Of a DNA stretch of 64,000 bases, positions 43,194-54,342 are shown piece by piece; position 1 is the stretch's first letter; each line of letters begins with the position of its first letter. The notes below the pieces were generated by a model that saw only the letters and a program-made list of their open reading frames with translations, was not told where the DNA came from and did not search any database. Location: the NCBI GenBank assembly GCA_945859605.1, contig OX243824.1, forward strand, positions 27,015,468 through 27,079,467, written 5' to 3'. The stretch is from Lumbricus rubellus (taxonomy: Eukaryota; Annelida; Clitellata; Crassiclitellata; Lumbricidae). A program made the translations under genes and the position numbers.

Positions 43194-44189
43194 TCAAATA
43201 AGAAACAGTTGGTTCTTTGGCAAATCCTCTTTCTTGAGCAGAACGTCGAAGGTCCATCTTGTCCAATCGGCGTCTAGTTTTCTTTCTGTTCTTGGATCAT
43301 ACACATCGTAACCTCTTTGATAGAAGAATTCAAGGAAACGATCAACTCTTCGTCGTCCATCTTCCGTCTTTCCGTAGCGTTGAGGATACAGCACCCATTC
43401 CATCTGGATCATCACAACATCAATCTCGTCGAAGAATTTTCCAGCGCTTTTCCTCTGGAAAATCTTGATTTCTGCTTCTTGTGTATCGATCTTAATGATC
43501 GCTTTCTTGTGTCTTAAGAATGGTATTAGTTTGTTGAGTACAGTCACTTCAACCGACATACATCCAGGGCAGGATTTGTTGTCGACCATGTATGTATCGC
43601 CACGGTTCGATGCATCAAACTTCAGAAAGGTGGTCGATTCCTCATTGGAAAGAGCATAGTGAAAGATATCGATATTCTTTTCTATTCGTCCAAGATGAAC
43701 GGACTTTGCCAATCGTCGCACAGTGTCCTTGTTGGGTTCAACTGAGACAACATGAATACTGGAATGTGCAATTGGCAGCGAATAAGCTCCAAGGTTTGCG
43801 CCAAGATCCACAAATGACATGTCAGGATGGATGCGAAAGAAATTGACCATCTTCTGGACTAGATCCGATTCAAAGTATTTACCGACAACGATCATTTTTG
43901 AGACAATGGTATCGATATTCTCATCGTAGACACATATCGGAAAACTCAAGTTTCCGAGCTTCGCAGTGACGCACTTCACATCCGACTGATTGTCAAACTT
44001 CGCTGGTTCGAGTACATGCAAGCCAGACATCTTCTTTATGTTGCTATCGAGTGTTTCTTCTGAACTTCCGAAACGGAGAACCTTGCTTAACGGATCAATT
44101 AATAATGTAGCATAGCGTATAGCTGTTGTCAGGCAAATCAGGAGAAGTGTACTGAGGATGAAAATCCGCAACACATATTTCGAATACAT
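43194..44189 (-). CDS. FkbM-family SAM methyltransferase, type II membrane protein
   Basis: 331 residues from ATG at 44187-44189, uninterrupted. A short N-terminus precedes one TM (about residues 8-28), so the catalytic domain should face the lumen of the secretory pathway or outside. The SAM-binding motif FVDLGANLGAYSL is at 126-138, the acidic ribose contact VVSVEPNKD at 148, and the FkbM-type block KAIIKIDTQEAEIKIF and VVMIQMEWVLYP follow. CVYDENIDTIVSKMIVVGKYFE is the typical lead-in. FkbM enzymes O-methylate sugars or other small molecules; the substrate cannot be told here. It converges on the ABCA gene 1 kb away. It belongs to a different methyltransferase family from 8793-9680. Upstream of the ATG no further exon is evident. 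Confidence 0.9.
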   Translation of the reverse strand: MYSKYVLRIFILSTLLLICLTTAIRYATLLIDPLSKVLRFGSSEETLDSNIKKMSGLHVLEPAKFDNQSDVKCVTAKLGNLSFPICVYDENIDTIVSKMIVVGKYFESDLVQKMVNFFRIHPDMSFVDLGANLGAYSLPIAHSSIHVVSVEPNKDTVRRLAKSVHLGRIEKNIDIFHYALSNEESTTFLKFDASNRGDTYMVDNKSCPGCMSVEVTVLNKLIPFLRHKKAIIKIDTQEAEIKIFQRKSAGKFFDEIDVVMIQMEWVLYPQRYGKTEDGRRRVDRFLEFFYQRGYDVYDPRTERKLDADWTRWTFDVLLKKEDLPKNQLFLI

Positions 44190-44540
44190 GGCTAAACTCC
44201 AATATTTTGGTTAAGGTCAAACCTTCGCTTGGAATTAAGATCTAAAATACGAAATAAGTTTTCTTTAATTAGCCTACTCATTGTATAATTTACTTATTTT
44301 TATGCCTCTATAATATTTTCATAACACATCCATCAACACGATGGCATTTTAACTCATTTATCGCTGAAAGTTTCTAAAACAATTCAAATTAAGTTCGTTC
44401 AGTATGTTTGTTGATCTTAATAAATGAAGGAGAGGTGTAATTCACAGTACTGTAGTTGACATGGGCGCCCGCACATAGGGGCAAGAGGGGCACTTGCCTC
44501 CCAGGAAAGTTTAAACCAATTTTTCTGGCTATTACATTTT
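44190..44540. other. Upstream region of the FkbM gene
   Basis: Should hold its promoter; no clear core motif. 44460-44505 (GGGCGCCCGCACATAGGGGC) looks like a MITE fragment, partly repeated at 40908-40930. Confidence 0.35.
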
Positions 44541-44581
44541 GGGGTAACGACCCGCTATTCCGAGGGTCCACTATTCCGAAT

Positions 44582-45505
44582 CTTCTCTTCTTTGGTTCTC
44601 TGCCGTCAGGCAGGTTCATATGTCCAATGACGCCACGCATATCTGTTCTGTGCATCCATCTTTAGCCCTCTGTAACCGTCCTTTGTCATCATCCAATCCA
44701 GTAGCATTGTTCTTGGTCTTCCTCTTGTCTTTTCCCCCTCCATTCTTCCTTCGATGATATCTCGTACTATGGTGTCACTCCTCATGATGTGGCCAATCCA
44801 GTTTCTCTGTCGCCTCCGTATTGTCTCCAGCATTGATCTTTCCTCTCCCACCATCTGCAGTATTTCTTCGTTCGTCTTGTGCTCCCTCCAGCTGACACGC
44901 TTCATTCTCCGCCAAATCCACATTTCGAAAGCCTCCAATCTTCTTATGTCATCCTTTCTCATTGTCCATGTTTCTGACCCATACAGTACCACACTCCACA
45001 CCAGCGTCTTGACCATTCTCTTCTTTAGATTCATATTTAGTTTTCCTCTGAGGAGTTCCCCTCTTTTGTTGAATGCGTCTTTTCCCATGGCTATTCGTCT
45101 TTTTATTTCTACATGGCATCTTGCATCATCTGTGATCATACTTCCTAGGTAACAGAATTTCTCCACGTGCTCTATTTCCTCTCCGTTTACTGTGATCTTA
45201 AGAATTGCTTTATTTCCTCCTTTGCTTATCCTCATAGCCTTTGTCTTCTTGATGTTTATTTTCATGTCGTATTCTGTCGATATCATGTTCAATCGATCCA
45301 TCATTCTTTGTAATCCTTCTTGAGTGCCTGCCAACATTGCCTGATCGTCCGCAAACCTCAGAGCTTTTATCAGTCTTCCTCCTACCTTTATCCCCTCATT
45401 CACTTCTTCCAGTGTTTCTCTTACAATTTCTTCTATATAGATATTGTCGTCATTTTACATATACCTCGGGATGAGTAGGGAGGTGGTCTCCCGTTGCCTT
45501 CCTAA
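44582..45505 (-). mobile_element. Truncated non-LTR retrotransposon with 10-bp target duplication
   Basis: Flanked by TATTCCGAAT at 44572-44581 and 45506-45515. It reads leftward: an open frame of 265 residues from 45403 encodes the C-terminal RT half ([12 protein letters not shown] with the catalytic [48 protein letters not shown]), ending at 44606. Endonuclease and N-terminal RT are missing, as in 5'-truncated LINE insertions. The clade (RTE-like or relative) is unsure. Confidence 0.85.
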
Positions 45506-45539
45506 TATTCCGAATATCCGCTATATTTTGTTCGTTATC

Positions 45540-45735
45540 CTTGGTGGTTAGGGTTAGGGTGGTTAGGGTAAGGATTGGGGTGATTTAGGGTTAGGACAAG
45601 GTTTAGGGTCAGGTTTACGGTTAGGGTTGGGGTTAGGGTGGTTAGGGTTTGAGTGAGGGGTTGGGTTATGGTTGGGTTAGGTTTAAGGTTAGCTTTAGGG
45701 TTAGAGTTAGGTGTAGGGTTCGGAATAGTGGCCCT
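45540..45735 (+). repeat. Degenerate TTAGGG-like array
   Basis: GGTTAGGGTTAGGGTGG followed by variants (GTTTAGGGTCAGG, GGTTGGGGTTAGGG). Internal to the foldback, so not a chromosome end. Confidence 0.85.
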
Positions 45736-45779
45736 TCGGAATAGTGGACCCTCGGAATAGTGGACCCAAACCCCACAGA

Positions 45780-46188
45780 GGACGTCGAGTGCCTCTGCAT
45801 TATTGCAGAGCGAGTGAAAGGAACCACTAAGTCACCATGGACAGCAGTTATATAGGCCTAGAGCCCTAGACCTGTATGAAGTTTACGACATAATTATGTT
45901 TTTAAAAAAATCACATTACAGCGAATTAATTACAATCAATTGCAAATTCAAATTTGCAACTGACTAATATCGTATTGTAGAGCATATAAAATCTTAGGGA
46001 ATAGGCCTACCTGCACTTTTATTATTTCGGTTTGTTTCTAAAACAATGTCTCATGAAGCTTTAATGTAGCCTAGTTTAGGGGGCCGTTGCTGCTCTGCGG
46101 CTGCCCAAGGGCCGAAATTTGTCTCGTTAGCCCTGCACGAAAGATGAATATAACTTCATCTCTCGAGTAAGCTTTCTCTTTCGCTTTC
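45780..46188. other. Gene-free stretch
   Basis: Nothing recognised beyond two TAGGCCTA octamers. Confidence 0.5.
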
Positions 46189-46842
46189 AGCTGCTACTAC
46201 CAATTGCGTCAGCTTAGAGTGGTGCTTCGCTCCTTAACCTTCAACGCTGCCTTAACGCTTATCCACTCTTTCGTTGTCTCACGTTTAGACTATTGCAGAG
46301 CCCTCTATGCGGGTCTTCCGGTGACTCGGGTTGGGTGCTTGGACAGGGTCTTGCGCTCTGCGGCACGCCTTGTCGGTCGCATCCCAAAATTCGGCCATGT
46401 GACTGACTATATGCGGGATGTCTTGCACTGGCTCCCTTTCTCACAAAGGGTCACTTACCGAATATCTTCCTTGGTTTGGCGCTGTCTTGCGGGTGTGGCC
46501 TCTGTCTATTTACAGGAGCTCTGTTGCTCCACCCTGAGCGTCCAGCGCCGTGGCTCTCTCCGCTCCTCTAAGCAGGCTGAGCTTCTTGTCCCCCGGTCGC
46601 GCACTTCTATTGTGCAGCGCCGTGCCTTTTCTGTTGTTGGCCCTGCAACCTGGAATGGGCTCCCTGTGGAACTACGTCTAATGCCTCGAGCCTTTGAGAC
46701 TACGTTCTACTCTGCTCTTAAGACTGCTCTCTTTAGCCGTGGTTGGGTCGGGAGCGCTTCTGAGTAGATATTCTTGAAGAGGCGCTATATAAATGCCTGA
46801 AATGAATGAATGAATGAATGAATGAATGAATGAATGAATGAA
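46189..46842 (+). mobile_element. CR1/L2-type LINE, 5'-truncated, intact RT C-terminus
   Basis: An open frame (46204-46767, no stop) encodes the RT thumb region: FVVSRLDYCRALYAGLP, VLRSAARLVGRIPKF, LHWLPFSQRVTYRI, PATWNGLPVELR. The 3' tail GGGAGCGCTTCTGAGTAG...CTTGAAGAGGCGCTATATAA ends in (GAAT)9-type repeats. The preserved frame suggests recent insertion. The tail matches that of the tRNA-SINE family. Confidence 0.88.
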
Positions 46843-47272
46843 CCACAAAACTTTTTCTAGACTTAAATTTTGTAGAAACAGATTATCATGTTACAGTAGT
46901 AGCAGATTACCGAACCAATCTAGTCTAATTTTCATCTGCATCCTTATTCCGTATGTAATAAAGTTTCGGTACCGGTATGTCAACAAAGTTTTCTCCACTA
47001 AGCATATTATATAATATAAAATATTATAACCTTCAGAAAGCGAATAATAAGCCTACCACTTAGAAAATAAATAGGCCTACAGTAGGTGAAAAACCTACAA
47101 CCAATGTGATGAAGACACTTATTTCACCATTTTGTTTCCCTAGAATTATAGGGTTTAAGGTTCGAAGTTCACCTTTTAAAAATCACGCTATTGCTATCGT
47201 TTTCGGGGTCACAGGGCTGTATCATCAGCAGTTCAGCTTAACAGAAGGAGCTTTTTTACCGTGTTTTTGTAT
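46843..47272. other. Gene-free stretch
   Basis: AT-rich unique sequence, nothing recognised. Confidence 0.5.
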
Positions 47273-49197
47273 TTAAAAACATTTATAAAGCGCCTCTAGT
47301 AGGATGAATCGTTCAGAGGCGCTCCCAGTGCGCAAGGCCCCGCGAGAAGAAACAGGTTTTGAGAAGAGACAAAGCAGAGGAGATACTACCAGAAAGAAGT
47401 GTAGAGCGAACAGAAGGAGAAAGGGCATTCCAAAGAGAAGGACCAATTGAGACAAATGATCGAGACTGAGCCATAGCCTAACAGTTCTAGACCGAGGAAC
47501 CAAGAGGTCAAATCTGTTGGATGAACGAAGTGGACGGTGGGAGGAAGCTGAGTGAGGACGAAGTAAAACATTGGTGAGATATTTTGGGGCAAGACCCCGT
47601 TGAGCCTTTATGATCAGAGTGAGGATCTTAAATTGTGTGCGAGCACGGAGAGGAAGCCAGTGAAGTTCATGAAACATAAAGGTAGAGACGTGAGAGTACT
47701 TGGGAAGGCGGGCAATCAATCTAGCAGCTGAGTTGAGAACCGACTGAATCGGTGAAAAACGAACTTTAGGAAGACCAATGAGGAGAGCATTGCAATAGTC
47801 AATTCGTGAACATATAAAAGCATGAATTAAGGTAGTGAAGATGGAGGAGGAGACAGAGCGACGAATGGCTCTGAGACGTCTTAAATGGAAATATGACGAG
47901 CGTGTAACATTGGAAATATGCTCAGTAAAGGTAAGTGAACTATCAATTACAACACCCAGATCCCGCACACTTGAAGAGAAGGAAAACAGCGGAAATCTTT
48001 CAGAGAGCAGAATGAAATCAAGCTTCTGGAGCTGCTGGGGAGTACCTAGCCAGATGAATTGAGACTTCGAAGTATTAAGCGAAAGGCGATTTGAAGACAT
48101 CCATGAGTGGAGATGATTAGTAAGGGATTCAATAAGAGCAACTAATAGCAGCTGGGACGACGAGGGACCATGGACAAAAGCCTGAACATCATCAGCAAAT
48201 AGATGGCCAGCAGCACTACAAATCGGAAAAAGAGAAGAGATGTCAGCCGTGTAAAGAATAAATAGGAGAGGTCCAAGAACTGAACCTTGAGGAACACCCA
48301 GATTAACATGAACCCATTGGGTTCGAGAGTCACCAGATATAATCATTTGAGTTCTTTCAGAAAGGTACGACTGGAACCAAGATAGGGGGAGGCCTTTAAC
48401 ACCATAGGAGGTCTCAAGACGCTTGAGTAGGATATCATGATCGACCATGTCAAAAGCTGAAGAGACATCATAGAGGGCCAATAGAGAGACCTCAGACCTA
48501 TCAACAGCAGAATAGATTTCAGATAATAGAGAAAGGAGAGCTGTCTCGGTGGAATGATGGGCCCTAAAACCAGATTGATTAGCAGGAAGGAGACCAGATT
48601 GCTCAAGGTAAGGTAGAAACTGCAGAGAGACAAGGCGTTCAAGTGTCTTAGAAAGAAAGGATAGATTTGAGATAGGCCGATAATTTTGGCAAAGTTTGGT
48701 GTCAAGGTTAGGCTTTTTTAGTGAAGGAAATACAAGGGCCCGTTTCTGAGAGGGAGGGATGCAACCTTCAGAGAGGGACCTATTAAACAGGTAGACTAAA
48801 AAGGAGCTAAAGTCATCCAAAATGTCATTAATAACAAATGGGGGTAGTGGATCAAGTTCACATGAGTTTAAGTTAGCAGTTGCAAAAGCTAGCCGAAGGT
48901 CAACCTCAGTGACAGGTTTAAAATCATCAAAGACCGTTGACGTTGAGGTAAACGTTGGAGGAGGTGCATCAGCAGTTGATGCATGAAGGCGGTCGATCTT
49001 TGTTGACAGTGCCTCAAGAAATTCAGTTGCAGTGAATGCAGGTGTTTCAGAGGAGCGAGATGTCTTGCCAAGAAGCCCCGAGATCGACGACCACAGACGT
49101 CTGGGATTCTTGGCGTTGCGCGAGACCAGCTTTTCCCAGTGAGCAGCCTCTTTGTGGTGGTAGAGACGATGTAGGGCGTTTAGTTTTACCCGTGTTA
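47273..49197 (-). pseudogene. CR1/L2-type LINE, RT nearly complete with a 3' frameshift
   Basis: Reads leftward. The frame opens before 49190 with AAHWEKLVSRNAKNPRRLW and continues without stops through the RT core: NYRPISNLSFLSKTLERLV, NQSGFRAHHSTETAL, AFDMVDHDILLKRL, GVPQGSVLGPLLFILY and FADDVQAF (catalytic). It ends with the thumb region (CSRIDYCNALLIGLP). Near 47465 a frameshift diverts the last segment; the neighbouring frame carries the expected SIGPSLWNALSPSVRS and CFFSRGLAHWERL. The 3' end has GAGGCGCTTTATAAATG. The endonuclease is missing. Same superfamily as 46189-46842 but a different family. Confidence 0.88.
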
Positions 49198-50118
49198 CAA
49201 CTTATAAGGGTCTATGTATATAAATTTAGACCGTGTTTAACTGTTTATGAACTACAAAGATACAGCCTATAATGAGCGTAGCCTACCTGCTACTTCAGTT
49301 ACTTTAACATTGTGCACTGTCCTGCAATATTTTAAACTCCCAAATTTCCTGCAATATTGTAAACTCTCAAAAGGAACTAATGAAAACTATTCAAAATATA
49401 AAACAAGAGAATTAAAGGTCACACGAGTATTAAGAAATCTTTTACATGTTCACCTACTCCGTATTCACTCTCAATTCTGATGGCACCAGAGTTAAGAACG
49501 TTAAGTCGAAATGACGTCTCCTGATATTACTTTGTCCTGTCGTTTGGTCCTGTCTTTTGGTCCTCCATTTGAATGAAACTAGCCTACAGTGTATAATCAG
49601 TAATTCATTTGCCTACGCACAGCTGTGTTCGATCGTCATCTTCAGAACGAAAAGACCAAGCAAGCGTAACGGGAACTAATAAAACAGCTGATTAAACTGA
49701 TGCTTCAAAACATGCAACTGATAATTACACAAGACTCGCTTAATAAATTTGCTCGGTTGCAGATGATAACAGAATCGTTATTCTCGAGTTGCAAGCTTAG
49801 TAGTTCAAAACAAACGGTAACTTGTGGAGCGCAAATCAGACAACCGTAGGCTGGAATTATAATGAATATTGTTATTCCAACCTGAGGCAGAAAAAATGCA
49901 AAGTATTATGAACTGCCAATAGCACCTGGCACGACTATCATAACCTTATTATTAAAATTTCTTACTTTGTAAAATGCCCTGAAGTAGCCTACATAATTAT
50001 GATCCATTAGGGAATTAAATATCAGGCCTAAGTAAGAACATTATTATCATTTTTAAAACATTTTTATGCCCGTAGGTATACAGGATCCATCAGGGGCCTC
50101 ACTACCGCCTAGTATAAA
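49198..50118. other. Gene-free stretch
   Basis: Unique AT-rich DNA; no gene, RNA or transposon end recognised. Confidence 0.5.
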
Positions 50119-51593
50119 CAGTGCCGGCGCTAGCACCCCCCCCCCCCCGTACCCCCGGCCGGGGGCCTCCGAGTTTGAAGGGGCCCCAGGGGCCCCAAAT
50201 TTAGCTGGTCATTATGCCTAATTATGACTATATTTATTAAACCGGCACATTTATTTGAGGTTCCAGATCCGGTCTGGTGCATGCCTCAACTAACCATATG
50301 GCACTGCCATAGCAGATCTAATGCAAATATTATCATACTGATTTTGGGCGTTAAAGCCTTAGCCATTTAAACTTATTCAGGCAGTTTCGTCCACTTTCTC
50401 AAACACAACATTTATAAAATTATTGTAACTTATTGTAATTGCTAATCGGATGAGGCTCCAAAATAAAACCTGCGCGAGGCCCAAACATTAAACCCTGCGT
50501 AGGGCCTCAGATGTCCTTGGTACGTGTCTGATCTCAAGTTTGCAAGGGGCCTCAAATGTAGGCCTAGTTGGTAATTAATAATTATACTTTTCATGACGGT
50601 TCATTCCTTAAACCACGCACCGAATTAGGCCTATGTTTCAACGCAAAGCATACAAAATAATATTACGCAACCAAAGGGGAGACTTGGGGGAGGCCCCCGG
50701 AGGGTGTGGACAGGGGCACGGCCCCACAATTTGGTTTGGAACGGAGTCCTTGTATCCCCAATATTTCAGAAATATTTCATAAGTACCATCCACTGTCCAT
50801 CAATAATGATCAATTTTTTAAAGATGACAGCCTATAAAATGCTACCATTAAAGTTGGCAAATCTGACAAATTTAAACAACGTAGACGGGACACTCTGAAG
50901 TCCTAATAAAGCCACGACTAACAGCATTAAAAAATGAGGAATTTTGCAAAGATGACAGCTTAAAATTCTACCATTAGGCTACAGCGTGGAAATTCCAAAA
51001 AATTACCAATTGGGAGGTGACATTTATTGAAGGCTTTTCAGCACTTAGGCTATATTATGAGCAATTTTGCTGAGATACCTCAAGGTATGGGGCCTCAAGT
51101 TTTTTTGTGGGGGCCTCAGGTACCCTAGCGCCGGTGTCACGAAATAGAGTATCCCCCGTATTAAAAGTATCTCCCAAAATGAGGAAAAGTCGAAAAAAAC
51201 ACTTCCGCGTGCTTTTATTTTTGCAAATTAATTTTCATCTGCTCTGTTTTGAACAATGACACTAACAGGTATGTTTATTCCTACTAGATAATTTGTTTTG
51301 CTTTGTTTTTATAGCACTTAAAACGTTTAAAACACTTAAAAACACTCGGAGACACTAAATAAATTCGAGTTGCCTTTCTCTTGGCATTGCTCAGGTCACC
51401 TAAAACAATTAGAGTCACTTTAAATTTTGATTAGAATATAGTTGTTTTAATTATACACATTTTTCAAAAAATGGGATAGAATGGTTTATCCCCCCGGATA
51501 GTCTAGACCGGTTAATTCCATCCGGGGGGATAAATTAATTCATCCTTCCCGGATAGCTTTTGGGGGATAATCCTTTTCGTGTCACCGGCACTG
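50119..51593. mobile_element. DNA transposon (hAT-like), non-autonomous, split near its right end
   Basis: The left end CAGTGCCGGCGCTAG is mirrored by CTAGCGCCGG at 51125-51134 plus CACTG at 51589-51593; the two right parts are separated by the nested element 51135-51584. It contains several GGGGCCTCAA motifs. No matching 8-bp flanks and no transposase. Confidence 0.72.
51135..51584. mobile_element. 450-bp MITE nested in the right end of its host element
   Basis: The ends TGTCACGAA and TTCGTGTCA are inverted (8 of 9), followed inward by TATCCCCC/GGGGGATA. CCGG lies on both sides (51131-51134, 51585-51588), and removing the element restores CTAGCGCCGGCACTG, the exact mirror of the host's left end. 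Confidence 0.82.
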
Positions 51594-51984
51594 GTAGTCT
51601 GACGGGTATCCTATCATTTGGTCGAAAGTCATTTGGTCGAAATCATTTGGTCGAAATCAATTGGTCGACGATCAAAATGTCGAATGATCAAAAAGTCGAA
51701 TGATCGTTTGGTCGACAATCAAAAAGTCGAACGATCAATAGATCGACAATCAAAAGGTCGACAATCAAATGGTCGAAAATCAAAAGATCGACATTCAAAA
51801 TGAAGCATGTTTAAGAGAATTCCGACAATTTTAATACAAGTGCGCACACTCAAACATACATAGGCCTACACACACTCCGGCACACACACTCACATAGGGC
51901 CTACACACTTGAACCACGATCAGTCTGTGAGAGAGGGAGGTTCTGAACTACATAAAGTGATATGAAAACAAAATTAATTAACCA

Positions 51985-52340
51985 ATAAAGCAAGGAGAGT
52001 GTAGGCTATAGGCCTAACGGACTGTAAGACGAAAGGTGCGAAATTTTGTCAATGCATCGGAACGATGAAAAGGTCGAAGTCAAGTATAGACCGAACTGAA
52101 CAGGTCAAAAGGAAAGTGTGAGGAAGGTGCGAAATTTTACATAGCGTCGAAAAACATTTCCAAAGTGAAATGAAAACCAAATGAATTAGCCAATAAATCA
52201 AGGACAGTGTATAGGCCTAGGCCTAACGGACTGTAAGACGAAAGGTGCGACAATTTTCAATGCATCAGAACGATTAAAAGTCCATGGACCGAAACTGAAC
52301 ACGTCTAAAGGAATGTGTGAGGAAGGTGCGAAATTGTGAA
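51985..52340. repeat. Tandem duplication inside the foldback
   Basis: CTAACGGACTGTAAGACG, GAAAGGTGCGA and GTGTGAGGAAGGTGCGAAAT occur twice at a period of about 205 bp. Confidence 0.75.
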
Positions 52341-52381
52341 CGGCCCTAATCTCAGGGGTAAAGGCAAACAATGATGGCTTA

Positions 52382-52505
52382 CAAATTTCGAGTCCAGGGC
52401 TTCGAGTCCGAGTCCAAGTCCGAGTCCTGACTGTCCGAGTCCGATGAAAATCGGTCTCGAGTCGGACTCGAGTCTTTTGCCGGACTCGAGTCCTATACAT
52501 CACTG
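52382..52505 (-). mobile_element. Fragment of a CAGTG-ended MITE rich in CGAGTCC
   Basis: The complement begins CAGTGATGTATAGGACTCG and continues with GAGTCCGG/GACTCGAG repeats; only this end is present, inside the foldback. Confidence 0.55.
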
Positions 52506-52889
52506 GTATGTATGTTTGAGTGTGCGCACTTGTAGTAAAATTGTCGGAGTTCTCTCGCTTCATTTTGAATGTCGATCTTTTGATTTTCGATCGTCGACCA
52601 AATGATTTCGACCAAATGATTTCGACCAAATGACTTTCGACCAAATGATAGTAAACCAGTCTGACGGGGTGAGGAAACAACTTTAGTGGACAATGCGATG
52701 CGCCCGATCTCGACGGCTCATCGTTAGCGTTTAATGCATGTTTTGGTTCTCATGCAGGCGATAATTGAGCGACGAATTGCTATGATAATACTCTAATTCT
52801 TTTTTGGAATGTCAAAGAATGTATCACTAGTTTTAAGTATGATCCTTCAGTTTACAACGAGTTTTCTGCCTCTGATTCCATTTTAATCA

Positions 52890-52998
52890 GATCTAATTAA
52901 CGCGTACATGTACGATTAGGCCTAATGCGTTAAAATTTTTAATCGCAATTTTTTAACGCGTTAATCGCATGCCTTAACGCGATTAAATCAACAGCCCT
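52890..52998 (-). mobile_element. hAT-type MITE end (TTAACGCG family)
   Basis: The complement starts GGGCTGTTGATTTAATCGCG followed by TTAACGCG/CGCGTTAA inverted motifs, a widespread hAT MITE terminus. The other end is missing. Confidence 0.55.
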
Positions 52999-53062
52999 AA
53001 TATATATTATATATATATAATAATTATATATAAATATATATATATATGTAAATAATTATATA

Positions 53063-54276
53063 CAGGGTGGGCCAAAAGTATTTGTTCAACTTTGAAGGCC
53101 TATAACTTAGGCAGTTTAGCAAGTAAGTGTATGCATACTGCATCGAATTAAAGGTCGTTATATCAGCTATAAGTCCGACAAATTTCATTACGGTAGCTTG
53201 CACTACGCGCCATATAATTATTGTGTACCGCACCTACCTTGTTTTCTGACGTAAACAATAATTTCATCATTGCGCCGTTAATAGAAGATGACAGGACTTT
53301 GATTCGAATTTTAAGAATTGAAAAACATTTAAATGCATAATTATCAAATGATGAATGAATTTCCTGCTAGAAACTGGAGTAAAAACAATCTCAACCGATT
53401 AATTAGACAAATTGACGCGAGTGCAAGTTCTAAACGTAAACCTGTTACTGGCCGTCCTCGTTCTGCACGTACCGCTGACAACATCGCTCATCGTTCTCGT
53501 CATACCGTGGAGTTTTTGAACGCGAACGTTCCTGAGTTCATCGAACCACATAACTGGCCCCTAATAGACACGAATTAAACCCCGTTGATTACTCAACCTG
53601 GGGTGCTTTGCAGCAACGGGTTTATTGTGAACGGATAGTAAACGTCGAGCATCTGAAACGCGTGTCATCACTCGTTGCTGGACTGAGATCAGCCAGGAAC
53701 TCATCAATGGAGCCATAGATCAATGGGCACGTCGCATTCATGCAGTCATTCGAGCTTGTGGAAGACACATTGAATATTTATTTGACTAAATAATTCTTGG
53801 ATTTCTTAATGGCTATCAATAATGCAAACTTGCAAAGACTAATTTTCCATGTATTGTGTTTTGCAAGATAGACGAATTAAAATCATTGTAAACTGATACA
53901 TATCCAGTACAGTAGTTTTACGCAATTATTATTAAAGCTAACAATGTAAATTTTTGACCAGTTGTAGCTGATATAACGACCTTTAATTTGATGCATTAAG
54001 CATACACTTACTTGCTAAACTGCCTAAGTTATAGGCTTTCAAAGCTGTCATCTTCTGTTAACGGCACAATGATGAAATTATTGTTTAGGTCAGAAAACAA
54101 GGTAGGTGCGGTACAAAATAATTGTATGGCGCGTAGTGCAAGCTACCGCAATGAAATTTGTCGGACTTATAGCTGATATAACGACCTTTAATTTGATACA
54201 TTAAGCATACACTTACTTGCTAAACTGCCTAAGTTATAGGCCTTCAAAGTTGAACAAATACTTTTGGCCCACCCTG
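53063..54276 (+). mobile_element. mariner/Tc1-type element with internal deletion
   Basis: CAGGGTGGGCCAAAAGTATT at the left and its complement at the right, TA on both sides (53061-53062, 54277-54278). Inverted repeats extend ~235 bp; a further partial copy of the right arm (53965-54040) lies just inside it. It carries a broken transposase. The family is related by its CAGGGTG ends to 23807-24978. Confidence 0.9.
53333..53788 (+). pseudogene. mariner/IS630-type transposase remnant
   Basis: The N-terminal HTH part (EFPARNWSKNNLNRLIRQID, then RKPVTGRPRSART) runs straight into the C-terminal part (FLNANVPEFIEPHNWP); a stop follows at 53576. After a frame change the end is still readable: ELNPVDYSTWGALQQRVY, VEHLKRV, then a stop and IDQWARRIHAVIRACGRHIE. 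The centre with the first two catalytic Asp residues is gone; the third (in NPVDY) remains. Non-functional. Confidence 0.85.
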
Positions 54277-54342
54277 TATATATGCACGCGTGTTCTGTAT
54301 GTATGAATGTATATAATTATAATATATATAATTACGGGGTGT

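Larger units (their letters stand above)
44541..45774. mobile_element. Foldback/MITE with CTATTCCGA ends and telomere-like core
   Basis: The left end has CTATTCCGAGGGTCC and ACTATTCCGAAT; the right end has the complement, with GGAATAGTGG three times. Between them lies a TTAGGG-like array. It is split by a non-LTR insertion (44582-45505); without that it is about 300 bp. The outermost bases GGGGT/ACCCC are inverted too. Confidence 0.7.
51607..52657. mobile_element. Foldback (MULE-like) element with GTCGA-rich arms
   Basis: The arms begin CTATCATTTGGTCGAAAG and run inward about 250 bp (left to ~51875, right from ~52500) as (TTGGTCGAAATCA)n and (GTCGACAATCAAAA)n repeats, then GTGCGCACACTCAAACATAC. 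The 11-mer AGTCTGACGGG stands at both flanks (51596-51606, 52658-52668), a target-duplication length that suits Mutator-like foldbacks. No transposase. Confidence 0.75.

Noticed and set aside
45540..45735. Chromosome end
   Set aside because: TTAGGG-like array is degenerate, short and enclosed in an inverted-repeat element with ordinary DNA on both sides.
46204..46767. Host gene for a 187-residue protein
   Set aside because: Sequence is the thumb region of a CR1/L2-type reverse transcriptase followed by a LINE tail.
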